Below, in pieces: positions 16,633-25,205 of a stretch of DNA of 64,000 nt. The number at the start of each line of letters is the position of its first letter. Position 1 is the first letter of the stretch. Under the pieces are notes generated by a model. It searched no databases and was not told where the DNA came from. It was given only the letters and a program-made list of their open reading frames with translations. This stretch comes from Pseudomonas sp. R37(2017) (GTDB lineage: Bacteria; Pseudomonadota; Gammaproteobacteria; Pseudomonadales; Pseudomonadaceae): positions 62,001-126,000 of the forward strand of contig NZ_NEHO01000016.1 in the NCBI RefSeq assembly GCF_002113375.1, in the 5' to 3' direction. The translations under genes and the position numbers were made by a program.

Positions 16633-17433
16633 ATGGATGATTCTATTTCAGCGGACGTTTTGTTTGATCCCATATCGCAGGATTCTTATTTTGAGAAAAT
16701 TGAGAGTCGGCTAGCCGAAGTTTCTTCACGCCCGCGTGCCAGAAGTTTCAGTGAGGGACTCAATGTTGCGATCGATCGTACAGAGCAAGAGCATGATGCG
16801 TCGATTATCGGTCAATCCCTCGTAGTGTTCGAGGAGCGTCTCTCCGAGGACGACAAACAGGATGCATTGGATAGTCAGGCCTTTGCCGAGGCCGTCGTTC
16901 GCGAGCTGCCTGCCGGCAGCTCCCAGGAGCAGCGTTACGCCGCGTACAACGAGGCATTGACTGCGATCGGTTGGGTTACCGAAAGCTATACGCGCAAAAA
17001 GTACGATTCCAAAACACTGACGCTGACTATGAATGAAGCACTTTTACAGGTACTCCAGACCGTCATCAGTGCTGGCTCGGGTAACGTGTTAAGTCTGGTG
17101 GCCAGCGGCTTCGAAAAGCTGAAGGGTGACCAGGCAGCACTGAAAATTGTCGATTCGAGCAGCAAGAACAGTCAAGTCGTCAGCTTCAAGGCTGTCCCCT
17201 GCATCGTCGCTCCAGGTGGTGGTATGGCTATGGTCATGGGAGGGCTGGACGTCTATAGCAAGGATTACAACGGCGACTTTTTGTTCTTCACCTTCAATAC
17301 TCAAGGCGTGCATTTTTTTCAGGCAGCTGGAGTTCGAAAATTCAATAAACGTGCTTTCGATCGCAAACGTCAGCAGGTGTATAGCTATATCGATGCGTTT
17401 GGTGACGGGCTATTTAAAAAGTTGGTGGATTAA
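16633..17433 (+). CDS. Unknown protein A of a tandem paralogue pair
   Basis: No family recognised. The 266-aa protein has no signal peptide. Residues 1-55 are acidic and probably flexible. From about residue 50 to the end it aligns by eye with the next gene product over the full length of that protein. Shared features are IIGQSLVVFE versus VVVGGCLLAFD, an SSQ...Y...L...IGW block near residue 95-113, VPC before a Gly-rich strand, a GDFLFF/EDFFFW motif near 225, and a C-terminal GV..F....F...R...Y.YIDAF.D.L..KL block. Residues 128-160 are hydrophobic and Gly/Ser-rich. Start set at ATG 16633 (AAGGAA six bases upstream); ATG 16612 is an alternative. Lower GC than neighbours suggests transfer. Confidence 0.75.
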   Translation: MDDSISADVLFDPISQDSYFEKIESRLAEVSSRPRARSFSEGLNVAIDRTEQEHDASIIGQSLVVFEERLSEDDKQDALDSQAFAEAVVRELPAGSSQEQRYAAYNEALTAIGWVTESYTRKKYDSKTLTLTMNEALLQVLQTVISAGSGNVLSLVASGFEKLKGDQAALKIVDSSSKNSQVVSFKAVPCIVAPGGGMAMVMGGLDVYSKDYNGDFLFFTFNTQGVHFFQAAGVRKFNKRAFDRKRQQVYSYIDAFGDGLFKKLVD

Positions 17434-17496
17434 CAGCAGCAAGTAAAGTTGTGAGCTGTTCTGGGTTTGTTGAAGTTCGGCTGGCGAGGTGTTGAT

Positions 17497-18147
17497 ATGC
17501 CGGTACTTGCTGATGCTGTTGTTGTGGGTGGTTGTTTGCTTGCCTTTGACTCAAAGGTGGACTTGCAAGATCAACAGGATATACAGGATTGTTTGCTATA
17601 TGCCGAATTGACGGCAAATGACAGATACCCTGAACACTCCACACAGAAGGTTTGGTTCGATTGCTACAAGAGACAATTGCTGGAAGTCGGTTTTACCCTG
17701 GACGCCATGGTTCACACCGAACCGTTCCAGGTGGCGAATGTTCCTCAATTACTAAGGATTGGTCGTGATGTTATTGTCCGGCTGGGTTCCAAACGCATGG
17801 GGGAACTTTTCGAACATACCTACAAGGCAATGGAATTAGACAAATTCGCCTGGGAGTTTTTCCACAATAACGTGATGCAAGGTGGTCAAGGCATTCTCAA
17901 ATGCGCACCTTGCGAGCGTCTCGCCTCGGGCAAAACGGTTGTTTGTCTTTTTGGCATGCGTGTCAGCACCACTGTGAAGGAGGAGGACTTCTTTTTCTGG
18001 AAGGAGTTTGACAAACGGATGCTGATTGTCCCGGATGGCGGTGTCTATGCCTTCAAAAGAAAGATTTTTGAGGATCACCGTGTGCGGGTGCACGAGAAAA
18101 TCGACGCTTACTCCGACAAATTACTTGTGCACAAACTCAAGCTCTGA
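17497..18147 (+). CDS. Unknown protein B of a tandem paralogue pair
   Basis: No family recognised. The 216-aa protein starts at ATG 17497 after a good ribosome site (GAGGTG); an in-frame TTG at 17467 lacks one. It lies 63 bases after gene A in the same direction and is its distant paralogue: ADAVVVGGCLLAFD at the start, STQKVWFDCYKRQLLEVGF near residues 48-66, CAPCERLASGK near 141, EDFFFWKEFDKRM near 169-181, and YAFKRKIFEDHR then IDAYSDKLL at the end. Gene A carries an extra acidic N-terminal extension of about 50 residues that gene B lacks. There is no signal peptide or membrane segment. The pair may work as a heteromeric complex; nothing shows the function. Confidence 0.75.
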   Translation: MPVLADAVVVGGCLLAFDSKVDLQDQQDIQDCLLYAELTANDRYPEHSTQKVWFDCYKRQLLEVGFTLDAMVHTEPFQVANVPQLLRIGRDVIVRLGSKRMGELFEHTYKAMELDKFAWEFFHNNVMQGGQGILKCAPCERLASGKTVVCLFGMRVSTTVKEEDFFFWKEFDKRMLIVPDGGVYAFKRKIFEDHRVRVHEKIDAYSDKLLVHKLKL

Positions 18148-18167
18148 TTTTTAGGGGTAGAAATGAC

Positions 18168-18196
18168 AGGCCTTGTCTTGACGACAAGGCCTCTTT
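18168..18196 (+). terminator. Terminator after the unknown gene pair
   Basis: A perfect 10-bp stem (AGGCCTTGTC at 18168, GACAAGGCCT at 18183) with loop TTGAC and a short T-run. It lies between the convergent unknown pair and marC and may serve both. Confidence 0.75.
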
Positions 18197-18217
18197 GCGA
18201 GAGTGATGCCCGTCAGG

Positions 18218-18814
18218 TCAAGGCACCAGATAGCCCTTGACCCCGGTAAAAATGATCTGCGCCGCCAGTGCACATACAAACAACCCCATCAAGCGGCTGA
18301 CGATCTGTAAGCCCTGATCGCCGAGAATGCGCTCGATGCGGTTCGACAGATAAAGCACCACCCCGACAGTAAAACTGGCCAGGGCAATACTGACAATTGC
18401 CATGAGCTTGTCGTCCCAGTGTGGTTGGCTCACGCCCATCACCAGCAAAGCACCGATGGTGCCGGGGCCGACGGTCAGCGGAATGGTCAGCGGGACGATG
18501 GTCACATCCTGCTGCACGTTGTCGGTCTGTACTGCCGATTTGCCTTGTGCCATCCCGAGCGCCGAGATGAACAGGACGCTGCCTGCACCGATGCGGAACG
18601 CATCCACGGTAATGCCGAAAACACTGAAGATCGCCCGGCCGAACAAATACAGCAGCACACTGGAGACCAGAGTCGCGACCGCCACTTTCCAGGCCAGCCG
18701 ATGCTGTTCCTTGCGCGAGTAACCGCGGGTCAGGCTGATGAAGCAGGACAACACGAAGAATGGGCTGTAGAGCACCAGCATCTTCAAGTAAACGCTGAAC
18801 AACACATGGAGCAT
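18218..18814 (-). CDS. MarC family (UPF0056) inner-membrane protein
   Basis: Integral membrane protein of 198 aa with six predicted membrane segments, normal for MarC. Family segments include ISLTRGYSRKEQHRLAWK at residues 27-44, FRIGAGSVLFISALGM near 72, and VPLTIPLTVGPGTIGALLVM near 107-126. MarC proteins are conserved but of unknown role; the old link to multiple antibiotic resistance was not confirmed. It lies downstream of retS in the same direction with about 65 bases between. Confidence 0.88.
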   Translation of the reverse strand: MLHVLFSVYLKMLVLYSPFFVLSCFISLTRGYSRKEQHRLAWKVAVATLVSSVLLYLFGRAIFSVFGITVDAFRIGAGSVLFISALGMAQGKSAVQTDNVQQDVTIVPLTIPLTVGPGTIGALLVMGVSQPHWDDKLMAIVSIALASFTVGVVLYLSNRIERILGDQGLQIVSRLMGLFVCALAAQIIFTGVKGYLVP

Positions 18815-18879
18815 GGTGCCGGGCTCGCTGGCAAGGGAAGTCGAGGGGGAGTCTATCAGGGGTTGCGCCGTCTGTCGGC

Positions 18880-21657
18880 TCAGGACGTTTGGGTCGTTGC
18901 GCGATTCTGCTGATCACGCTGGGCGACCCAGTGTTCGATCAATTCGCGCAGTTGCGACAGTTCGACCGGTTTGGCCATGTGTCCATCCATGCCGGCCTGA
19001 CGTGCACGCTCTTTGTGCTCGGCCAGGATATGCGCGGTCAATGCCACCACGGGAGTACGGACCCGCTGGTTGCCGACTTCCCAGGCGCGCAATTGCTGAG
19101 TGGCCGAGAAGCCGTCGAGGATCGGCATTTCGCAGTCCATCAGCACCAGGTCGTAACGCTGGGCTTTCATCGCCTGCAAGGCTTCTTCGCCGTTGCAGGC
19201 AGTATCCGGTTGCAGGTTGAGCTTGCTCAGCATGCCGCGGATCACCTTGGTCGAAATGCTGTTGTCTTCGGCCACCAGAATGCGGAAATCGCTGGGGACC
19301 TTGATCGGCAGGGCAGGGCCGCTTGGCAGTGGCGGGATGACGACCAGGCCTTTGTTGCGTTGGGTGAGTTCGTCGGCCAGGGTGGTCTTGAGGGTGTAGC
19401 CGGCCACCGGTTTGGCGAGGATGCGCTTGATCCCGGAGTTGCGCGCGATGATCTTGCTCGGCGCATTGCTGATGCCGGTGAGCATGATCAGCAGGATGTC
19501 ATGGTTCAGGCTCGGGTCTTCCTTGATCTTGGCCGCCAGTTGCATGCCGGTCATGCCGGGCATGTTCTGGTCCAGCAGGACCACATCGAAGTAATCGCGC
19601 AAATGAGCCTTGGTGCGCAGCAGCGCCAGTGCTTCCTTGCCGGAAGATGCGGCGCTTACGTTCAGGCCCCAGGCGCTGCATTGCTGCACCAGCACTTTGC
19701 GACAGGTGTCATTGTCGTCCACCACCAATACCCGCGCGCCTTGCAGCGGGCCGTCGAGGTCGGAGGTCGGGTGTTCGAGGCGATCCGGGTCCAGTGGCAG
19801 GGTCAGCCACAGGGTGCTGCCCTGGTTGCTGCCGCTCTTGATTCCGAATTCCCCTTGCATCAGGCGGATCAGCTGGCGGGCAATCACCAGCCCCAGGTTG
19901 CCGCCCAGGTGGGTGGCCGAGAGAAAATGTCGGCTGTGCAGTTCGGCGTGCATCAGGGCGTCGCGTTCTTCGGCGTCCATCGGCTCGCCGCTGTCCTGCA
20001 CGGCGATGCGCAGGCGTGGTTTGGCGTTGCGCTCATCGAGCGCCACGACGATCAGGATTTCCCCTTCATCGGTTTTCTTCAGGGCGTTTTCCAAAAGGCT
20101 CAACAGCGTCTGGCGCAGGCGAGTCGGATCACCACTGATCACCCGCGGCACTTGCGGCTGGATGAAACTGATCAGCTCGACGTTTTGCTGCTCGGCCTTG
20201 GCGCGGAAGATGCTCAGACAGTCTTCGATCAGTGCGTTGAGGTCGAACTGCACATCGTCCAGTTCGATCTGCCCTGATTCGAGTTTGGAAATGTCGAGTA
20301 TTTCGTTGATCAGTGTCAGCAGCTCGTTGCCGGCGCTGTGGATCGTCTGCACATAGTCGCGTTGCTTGACTGAAAGCGGTGTGCCCAGCAGCAACTCGGT
20401 CATGCCCAGGACGCCGTTCATCGGTGTGCGGATCTCGTGGCTGATCTTCGCCAGGAACTCGGCCTTGGCGTTGATCTCGGCATTGCTGGCCGCCAGGTCG
20501 CGGCTGATGCTGAAACGGTCTTCGATGATGCGGCGCTGGCGCTCGCTCAATGCAATGCTCATCAGCAGGCCGCTGATGCAGATGAAGACCAGCAAGGTGG
20601 TGATCAGGTCGTGGGGTTCGATCAGGGTCAACCCCAGCAGCGCGGGCAGGATGACCAGTGTCCCCAGGTTGAACACCACCATGGCTGCCACGAAGAGGCG
20701 AGCCGGGCGATAACCCTTTTGCCAGTGATAGGCGCTGATGAACAGCATGGTCAAGCCTGCCAGGGCTACCAGGCCGTAGGTAATGAAGTTCAGCGGCAAG
20801 GTATTGACGAACAGCAGCATCAGGCCGCAGGCGGTGATGAGCAGGACCTCGCCCAGCAGCAACCGGTTCAGCGGGTGCGGCCCGAGCGGGGAGAAGAAGC
20901 GATAGGCAAGCATCAGCCCGCAGGGCGCAGTCAGTAGCAGTGCCAGGTAAGCCCCCGGCGTTTGCAGTGCACGCCAGTCCGGTAGCCAGGGGCCAATGAG
21001 GTTCAGCAACAGCAGCAGGCTGAGCATCAACAGCCCTTCGCACGTCGCCAGCCAGACGGCACTGTGCGAGCGGGTGTAGGCGTAGCGGATGAGATTGTGC
21101 AGGATCAACATGGCGATGCAGCCGAACAGCAGGCCATAGATCAGCGTCTGGGTCTGGTTGGCAGCCGCGATGATCGCCGATTGCAGGGTGATATGGGGGC
21201 GCAACTGGTGATCGGAGGCCAGTCGCAGGTAGACATCGAGGGGGTTGTCGCTTTGCGGCAAGGCCAGCATGAAGTCACTGCTGGGCAGTGGTCGCTCGGA
21301 TTGGGGCTGTTCGTTGCCCGTGCTGGATTGATCGATCAGCCTTTCGCCATCCAGTACGTACATGTTGAGCTGGTGCAGGTCAGGCGCGAACACTCGCAGC
21401 AACTGCTCGTGTTTACCCGGTGCAAGCCTGAATCGCAACCAAAGCGCGCCATCGGGTTCGGCCGCGGTGATGCGGTCGAGTTCGATAGGGCTGAATTGAT
21501 TGGTGTAGCGTGCGGAGCGGATGTCGCTCAGTTGCAGGTCGCCCTGTTCGTCGAGCAATACTGCCCAGCCACTGCCTTGCGCGGCCTGGGCCGGTAGCAT
21601 GCAGAGCAGGGTCAGCAAAGTGACGGTCAAGCTTATGGCGATCCTGAGCCAGCGCAC
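18880..21657 (-). CDS. retS: Hybrid sensor kinase RetS
   Basis: Membrane hybrid histidine kinase (925 aa) that blocks the GacS/GacA pathway by contacting GacS, so favouring motility over biofilm. Order: signal peptide (residues 1-25), 7TMR-DISMED2 periplasmic sugar-binding-like domain (about 30-175), seven membrane segments (about 185-375), HisKA with SHEIRTPMNG near 408, HATPase with degenerate nucleotide motifs (DSGEP, GGNLGLVIARQL), then two receiver domains (VLVVDDND...LLDQNMPG near 650-705, ILVAEDNS...LMDCEMP near 798-850). The start is GTG 21657 after AAGGGA. Identification rests on this two-receiver architecture and on position next to purD, exactly as PA4856. Confidence 0.94.
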   Translation of the reverse strand: MRWLRIAISLTVTLLTLLCMLPAQAAQGSGWAVLLDEQGDLQLSDIRSARYTNQFSPIELDRITAAEPDGALWLRFRLAPGKHEQLLRVFAPDLHQLNMYVLDGERLIDQSSTGNEQPQSERPLPSSDFMLALPQSDNPLDVYLRLASDHQLRPHITLQSAIIAAANQTQTLIYGLLFGCIAMLILHNLIRYAYTRSHSAVWLATCEGLLMLSLLLLLNLIGPWLPDWRALQTPGAYLALLLTAPCGLMLAYRFFSPLGPHPLNRLLLGEVLLITACGLMLLFVNTLPLNFITYGLVALAGLTMLFISAYHWQKGYRPARLFVAAMVVFNLGTLVILPALLGLTLIEPHDLITTLLVFICISGLLMSIALSERQRRIIEDRFSISRDLAASNAEINAKAEFLAKISHEIRTPMNGVLGMTELLLGTPLSVKQRDYVQTIHSAGNELLTLINEILDISKLESGQIELDDVQFDLNALIEDCLSIFRAKAEQQNVELISFIQPQVPRVISGDPTRLRQTLLSLLENALKKTDEGEILIVVALDERNAKPRLRIAVQDSGEPMDAEERDALMHAELHSRHFLSATHLGGNLGLVIARQLIRLMQGEFGIKSGSNQGSTLWLTLPLDPDRLEHPTSDLDGPLQGARVLVVDDNDTCRKVLVQQCSAWGLNVSAASSGKEALALLRTKAHLRDYFDVVLLDQNMPGMTGMQLAAKIKEDPSLNHDILLIMLTGISNAPSKIIARNSGIKRILAKPVAGYTLKTTLADELTQRNKGLVVIPPLPSGPALPIKVPSDFRILVAEDNSISTKVIRGMLSKLNLQPDTACNGEEALQAMKAQRYDLVLMDCEMPILDGFSATQQLRAWEVGNQRVRTPVVALTAHILAEHKERARQAGMDGHMAKPVELSQLRELIEHWVAQRDQQNRATTQTS

Positions 21658-21714
21658 GGCGAAATCCCTTCGTTAGGTTGATGCCAGAATATAACGATGC
21701 GCGGCGCCGGAATA

Positions 21715-21745
21715 GCCAGGCAATAAACCCTGTTCATTGCCTGGC
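21715..21745 (-). terminator. Hairpin after purD
   Basis: A 10-bp inverted repeat (GCCAGGCAAT at 21715, ATTGCCTGGC at 21736) lies between purD and retS. There is no strong U-run after it on the minus strand, so it may be only a weak terminator. Confidence 0.5.
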
Positions 21746-21757
21746 GCGGTGTTTACC

Positions 21758-23053
21758 TTATTCCTGATTTTCGCCACGCTCGCGGGCAATGGCGCGGTAG
21801 CCAATGTCCTTGCGGTAGAAACAGCCTTCCCAGTCGATGGCAGCCGCCAGCTTGTAGGCCTGCTGCTGTGCAGCGTCGACGCTGGCACCCATGGCCGTGG
21901 CGCACAGCACGCGACCACCGGCCGTCACTACCTGGCCATCCTTGAGCGCAGTGCCGGCGTGGAAGACTTTGCCTTCCAGTGCCGCCGCTGCATCCAGGCC
22001 ATTGATGGCCACGCCCTTGGTGTAGTCACCAGGATAGCCGCCAGCTGCCAGCACGATGCCGACGCTCGGGCGTGGATCCCATTGTGCTTCTACTTTATCC
22101 AGGGCCTGGGCCAGGGCGGCTTCGACCAGCAGTACCAGGCTCGACTGCAGGCGCAGCATCACCGGTTGGGTCTCGGGGTCACCGAAACGGCAGTTGAACT
22201 CGATGACTTTTGGATTGCCGGCCTTGTCGATCATCAGGCCGGCGTACAGGAAGCCAGTGTAGACGTTGCCTTCCTCGGCCATGCCACGCACGGTCGGCCA
22301 GATCACCAGGTCCATGACACGTTTGTGCACGTCGGCGGTGACCACTGGCGCCGGGGAGTAAGCACCCATGCCGCCGGTATTCGGACCCGTGTCGCCGTCA
22401 CCGACGCGCTTGTGGTCCTGGCTAGTGGCCATCGGCAGGACGTTCTTGCCGTCGACCATGACGATGAAGCTGGCTTCTTCGCCGTCCAGAAACTCTTCGA
22501 TGACCACGCGCGAACCGGCATCGCCAAAGGCATTACCCGCCAACATGTCACGAACCGCGTCTTCGGCTTCGGCCAGGGTCATGGCCACGATCACGCCTTT
22601 ACCGGCCGCCAGACCGTCGGCCTTGATCACGATCGGTGCGCCTTTTTCGCGCAGGTAAGCCAGGGCAGGCTCGATTTCGGTGAAGTTCTGGTAGTCGGCA
22701 GTCGGGATCTTGTGGCGAGCCAGGAAGTCCTTGGTGAAAGCTTTCGAGCCTTCCAGCTGCGCAGCGCCGGCGGTCGGGCCGAAGCAATCCAGGCCGCGGC
22801 TGCGGAACAGATCCACAACACCGGCGACCAGCGGCACTTCAGGGCCGACAATAGTCAGGGAAACGTTTTTCTCGGCAAAGTCTGCCAGTTGCTCAAGTGC
22901 CAGTACGTCGATGGCGACGTTCTCGCACTTGGCTTCGATGGCGGTACCGGCATTGCCCGGAGCCACGAACACCTTCTGCACGCGCGGGTCCTGAGCCACT
23001 TTCCAGGCCAGGGCGTGTTCACGGCCACCGCTGCCAATGATCAAAACATTCAT
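21758..23053 (-). CDS. purD: Phosphoribosylamine-glycine ligase PurD
   Basis: Second step of purine synthesis: ATP-dependent joining of phosphoribosylamine and glycine (431 aa). It opens with MNVLIIGSGGREHALAWK; an ATP-grasp core shows APIVIKADGLAAGKGVIVA near residues 135-153 and VVIEEFLDGEEASFIVMVDG near 185. The typical GGMGAYSPAPVV is near 220 and EFNCRFGDPETQ near 280. The start ATG 23053 is fixed by homology, and the longer frame to 23101 runs into a REPIN. It lies downstream of purH, separated by that REPIN. Confidence 0.97.
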   Translation of the reverse strand: MNVLIIGSGGREHALAWKVAQDPRVQKVFVAPGNAGTAIEAKCENVAIDVLALEQLADFAEKNVSLTIVGPEVPLVAGVVDLFRSRGLDCFGPTAGAAQLEGSKAFTKDFLARHKIPTADYQNFTEIEPALAYLREKGAPIVIKADGLAAGKGVIVAMTLAEAEDAVRDMLAGNAFGDAGSRVVIEEFLDGEEASFIVMVDGKNVLPMATSQDHKRVGDGDTGPNTGGMGAYSPAPVVTADVHKRVMDLVIWPTVRGMAEEGNVYTGFLYAGLMIDKAGNPKVIEFNCRFGDPETQPVMLRLQSSLVLLVEAALAQALDKVEAQWDPRPSVGIVLAAGGYPGDYTKGVAINGLDAAAALEGKVFHAGTALKDGQVVTAGGRVLCATAMGASVDAAQQQAYKLAAAIDWEGCFYRKDIGYRAIARERGENQE

Positions 23054-23085
23054 TTCAAAAACCTCGGATGACGCAAATCTGGGAA

Positions 23086-23188
23086 CTGTAGGAGCGAGCA
23101 TGCTCGCGATGGTGGTTAACGATAACGCGGGGCCTCTGGAACAGCGCGGCGTCTAATCGATCATCGCGAGCATGCTCGCTCCTACAGG
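23086..23188. repeat. REPIN between purH and purD
   Basis: Inverted REP arms of the GTAGGAGCG type (TGTAGGAGCGAGCATGCTCG at 23087 and its complement ending at 23188) enclose about 45 bases. Confidence 0.85.
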
Positions 23189-23201
23189 GGAAGCCGTCCT
23201 A

Positions 23202-24809
23202 TCAGTGACGGAAGTGGCGCATGCCCGTAAAGACCATCGCGATGCCTGCTTCATCCGCCGCCGCAATCACTTCAGCATCACGCATCGAGCCGCCCGGCTG
23301 GATCACCGCGGTGATCCCGGCCTTGGCTGCATTGTCGATGCCGTCGCGGAACGGGAAGAATGCGTCGGAAGCCATGACCGCACCGGCAACCTGCAGGCCC
23401 GCATGCTCGGCCTTGATCGCAGCAATGCGCGCCGAGTTCACGCGGCTCATCTGGCCGGCGCCGACACCGATGGTCTGGCGATTCTTGGCGTAGACGATAG
23501 CGTTGGACTTCACGTACTTGGCGACTTTCCAGGCGAAGATCAGGTCATGGATTTCCTGTTCGGACGGTGCGCGCCTGGTGACCACTTTCAGGTCGTCGGC
23601 ACTGATCATGCCGATGTCGCGGCTCTGTACCAGCAGGCCACCGTTGACACGCTTGTAGTCCCAGGCCGCCGCACGGTCAGCCGACCACTCGCCGCAGGCC
23701 AGCAGGCGTACGTTGGCTTTGGCGGCGACAATGGCGCGGGCTTCTTCGCTGACCGATGGAGCGATGATCACTTCGACGAACTGACGCTCGACGATGGCCT
23801 TGGCGGTCTCGGCGTCCAGCTCGCGGTTGAAGGCGATGATGCCGCCGAAGGCGGATTCGGTGTCGGTGGCGTAGGCCAGGTCGTAGGCCTTGCGAATGCC
23901 ACCTTCGGCGTCAGGGCTGACCGCCACGCCGCACGGGTTGGCGTGCTTGACGATGACGCAAGCCGGCTTGACGAAGCTCTTCACGCACTCCAGGGCGGCG
24001 TCGGTGTCGGCCACGTTGTTGTACGACAGTTCCTTGCCCTGCAGTTGGGTCGCGGTGGCGATGCCGACTTCGGCGGGCTTGGCTTCAACGTAGAACGCCG
24101 CGCTCTGGTGCGGGTTCTCGCCGTAGCGCATTTCCTGGGCCTTGATGAACTGGCTGTTGAAGGTGCGCGGGAACTCGCTGCGACCTTCCGTGCCGAGGGT
24201 GTCGGCGGCCTGGTTCACGGTGCCCATGTAGTTGGCGATCATGCCGTCGTAGGCCGCGGTGTGCTCGAAGGCCTTGAGCATCAGGTCGAAACGCTGGGCG
24301 TAGGTCAGGCCACCGGCCTTGAGGTTTTCCAGGACGCTGGCGTAATCGCTGGCGTTGACCACGATGGCCACGTCTTTATGGTTCTTGGCAGCGGAACGGA
24401 CCATGGTCGGGCCGCCAATGTCGATGTTCTCGATGGCGGTCGGCAGGTCGCAGCCTGGCTTGTTGATGGTGGCTTCGAACGGGTACAGGTTGACCGCTAC
24501 CAGGTCGATCGGCTTGATGCCGTGCTCGTTCATGATGGCGTCGTCGATACCGCGGCGACCGAGGATCCCACCGTGGATTTTCGGGTGCAGGGTCTTCACC
24601 CGACCGTCCATCATTTCCGCGAAACCGGTGTAATCAGCGACTTCCACTGCGGCGACACCGTTGTCCTGCAGCAGCTTGAACGTCCCACCGGTGGAGAGGA
24701 TCTCGACGCCCAGGGCTTCAAGCTCCTTGGCGAATTCGAGGATCCCGGTCTTGTCGGAAACGCTGATCAAGGCGCGGCGGATCGGCAGGCGGGTAGTCTG
24801 GTCGGTCAT
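23202..24809 (-). CDS. purH: Bifunctional AICAR transformylase/IMP cyclohydrolase PurH
   Basis: Final two steps of IMP synthesis (535 aa). The N-terminal IMP cyclohydrolase (MGS-like fold) starts with RRALISVSDKTGILEFAKEL at residues 10-29. The C-terminal transformylase contains VKHANPCGVAVS near 275 and EVIIAPSVSEEA near 360, and ends with the usual IAMVFTGMRHFRH. Start ATG 24809 follows GGAAATTGAG. It lies downstream of fis with a hairpin between, as in PA4854. Confidence 0.97.
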   Translation of the reverse strand: MTDQTTRLPIRRALISVSDKTGILEFAKELEALGVEILSTGGTFKLLQDNGVAAVEVADYTGFAEMMDGRVKTLHPKIHGGILGRRGIDDAIMNEHGIKPIDLVAVNLYPFEATINKPGCDLPTAIENIDIGGPTMVRSAAKNHKDVAIVVNASDYASVLENLKAGGLTYAQRFDLMLKAFEHTAAYDGMIANYMGTVNQAADTLGTEGRSEFPRTFNSQFIKAQEMRYGENPHQSAAFYVEAKPAEVGIATATQLQGKELSYNNVADTDAALECVKSFVKPACVIVKHANPCGVAVSPDAEGGIRKAYDLAYATDTESAFGGIIAFNRELDAETAKAIVERQFVEVIIAPSVSEEARAIVAAKANVRLLACGEWSADRAAAWDYKRVNGGLLVQSRDIGMISADDLKVVTRRAPSEQEIHDLIFAWKVAKYVKSNAIVYAKNRQTIGVGAGQMSRVNSARIAAIKAEHAGLQVAGAVMASDAFFPFRDGIDNAAKAGITAVIQPGGSMRDAEVIAAADEAGIAMVFTGMRHFRH

Positions 24810-24833
24810 CTCAATTTCCATCAAAAGGGTCAG

Positions 24834-24868
24834 CAAAAAAGGCGACCGGTTTTACGCGGGCGCCTTTC
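24834..24868 (-). terminator. Terminator after fis
   Basis: On the minus strand AAAGGCG (24867-24861) pairs with CGCCTTT (24844-24838), followed by a T-run (complement of 24837-24834). It separates fis from purH. Confidence 0.7.
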
Positions 24869-24884
24869 TGGTTTGATTGAATGC

Positions 24885-25205
24885 TTACAGCAAATCGTAC
24901 TGCTTGAGTTTCTTGCGCAGCGTGCCCCGGTTCAGTCCGAGCATCTCGCTGGCCTTGGTCTGGTTGCCCTTGACGTAGTTCATCACGCATTCGAGCAGGG
25001 GAGCCTCGACTTCGGAGAGCACCAGGTTGTACACATCCGTGACGGCAGCGCCCTCAAGGTGGGCGAAATAATTGTGCAGCGCCTTCTCGACACTCCCGCG
25101 AAGGGTCTGGCCTTCTTCGCTTGGCGTATTGAGGTGCTGTTTCAAATTTACGTTGTCGCTCACGGGTGTTGTTCCACTCACTAAAGTCTCGGTCATCATC
25201 GTCAT
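24885..25205 (-). CDS. fis: DNA-binding protein Fis
   Basis: Nucleoid-associated regulator (106 aa). The C-terminal helix-turn-helix is evident in KASEMLGLNRGTLRKKLKQY, next to the stop. The start is taken at ATG 25205 because it overlaps the dusB stop by 4 bp, giving the usual dusB-fis coupling. Three in-frame ATGs lie close together (25205, 25199, 25196), so the exact first residue could differ by two or three residues. The N-terminal arm (residues 1-35) is longer and more polar than in enterobacterial Fis, as usual in pseudomonads. Confidence 0.96.
   Translation of the reverse strand: MTMMTETLVSGTTPVSDNVNLKQHLNTPSEEGQTLRGSVEKALHNYFAHLEGAAVTDVYNLVLSEVEAPLLECVMNYVKGNQTKASEMLGLNRGTLRKKLKQYDLL

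Noticed and set aside
23172..25184. 670-aa plus-strand frame opposite purH and fis
   Set aside because: It mirrors the codon structure of purH and fis, with His/Asp/Gly/Val-rich composition typical of antisense frames.
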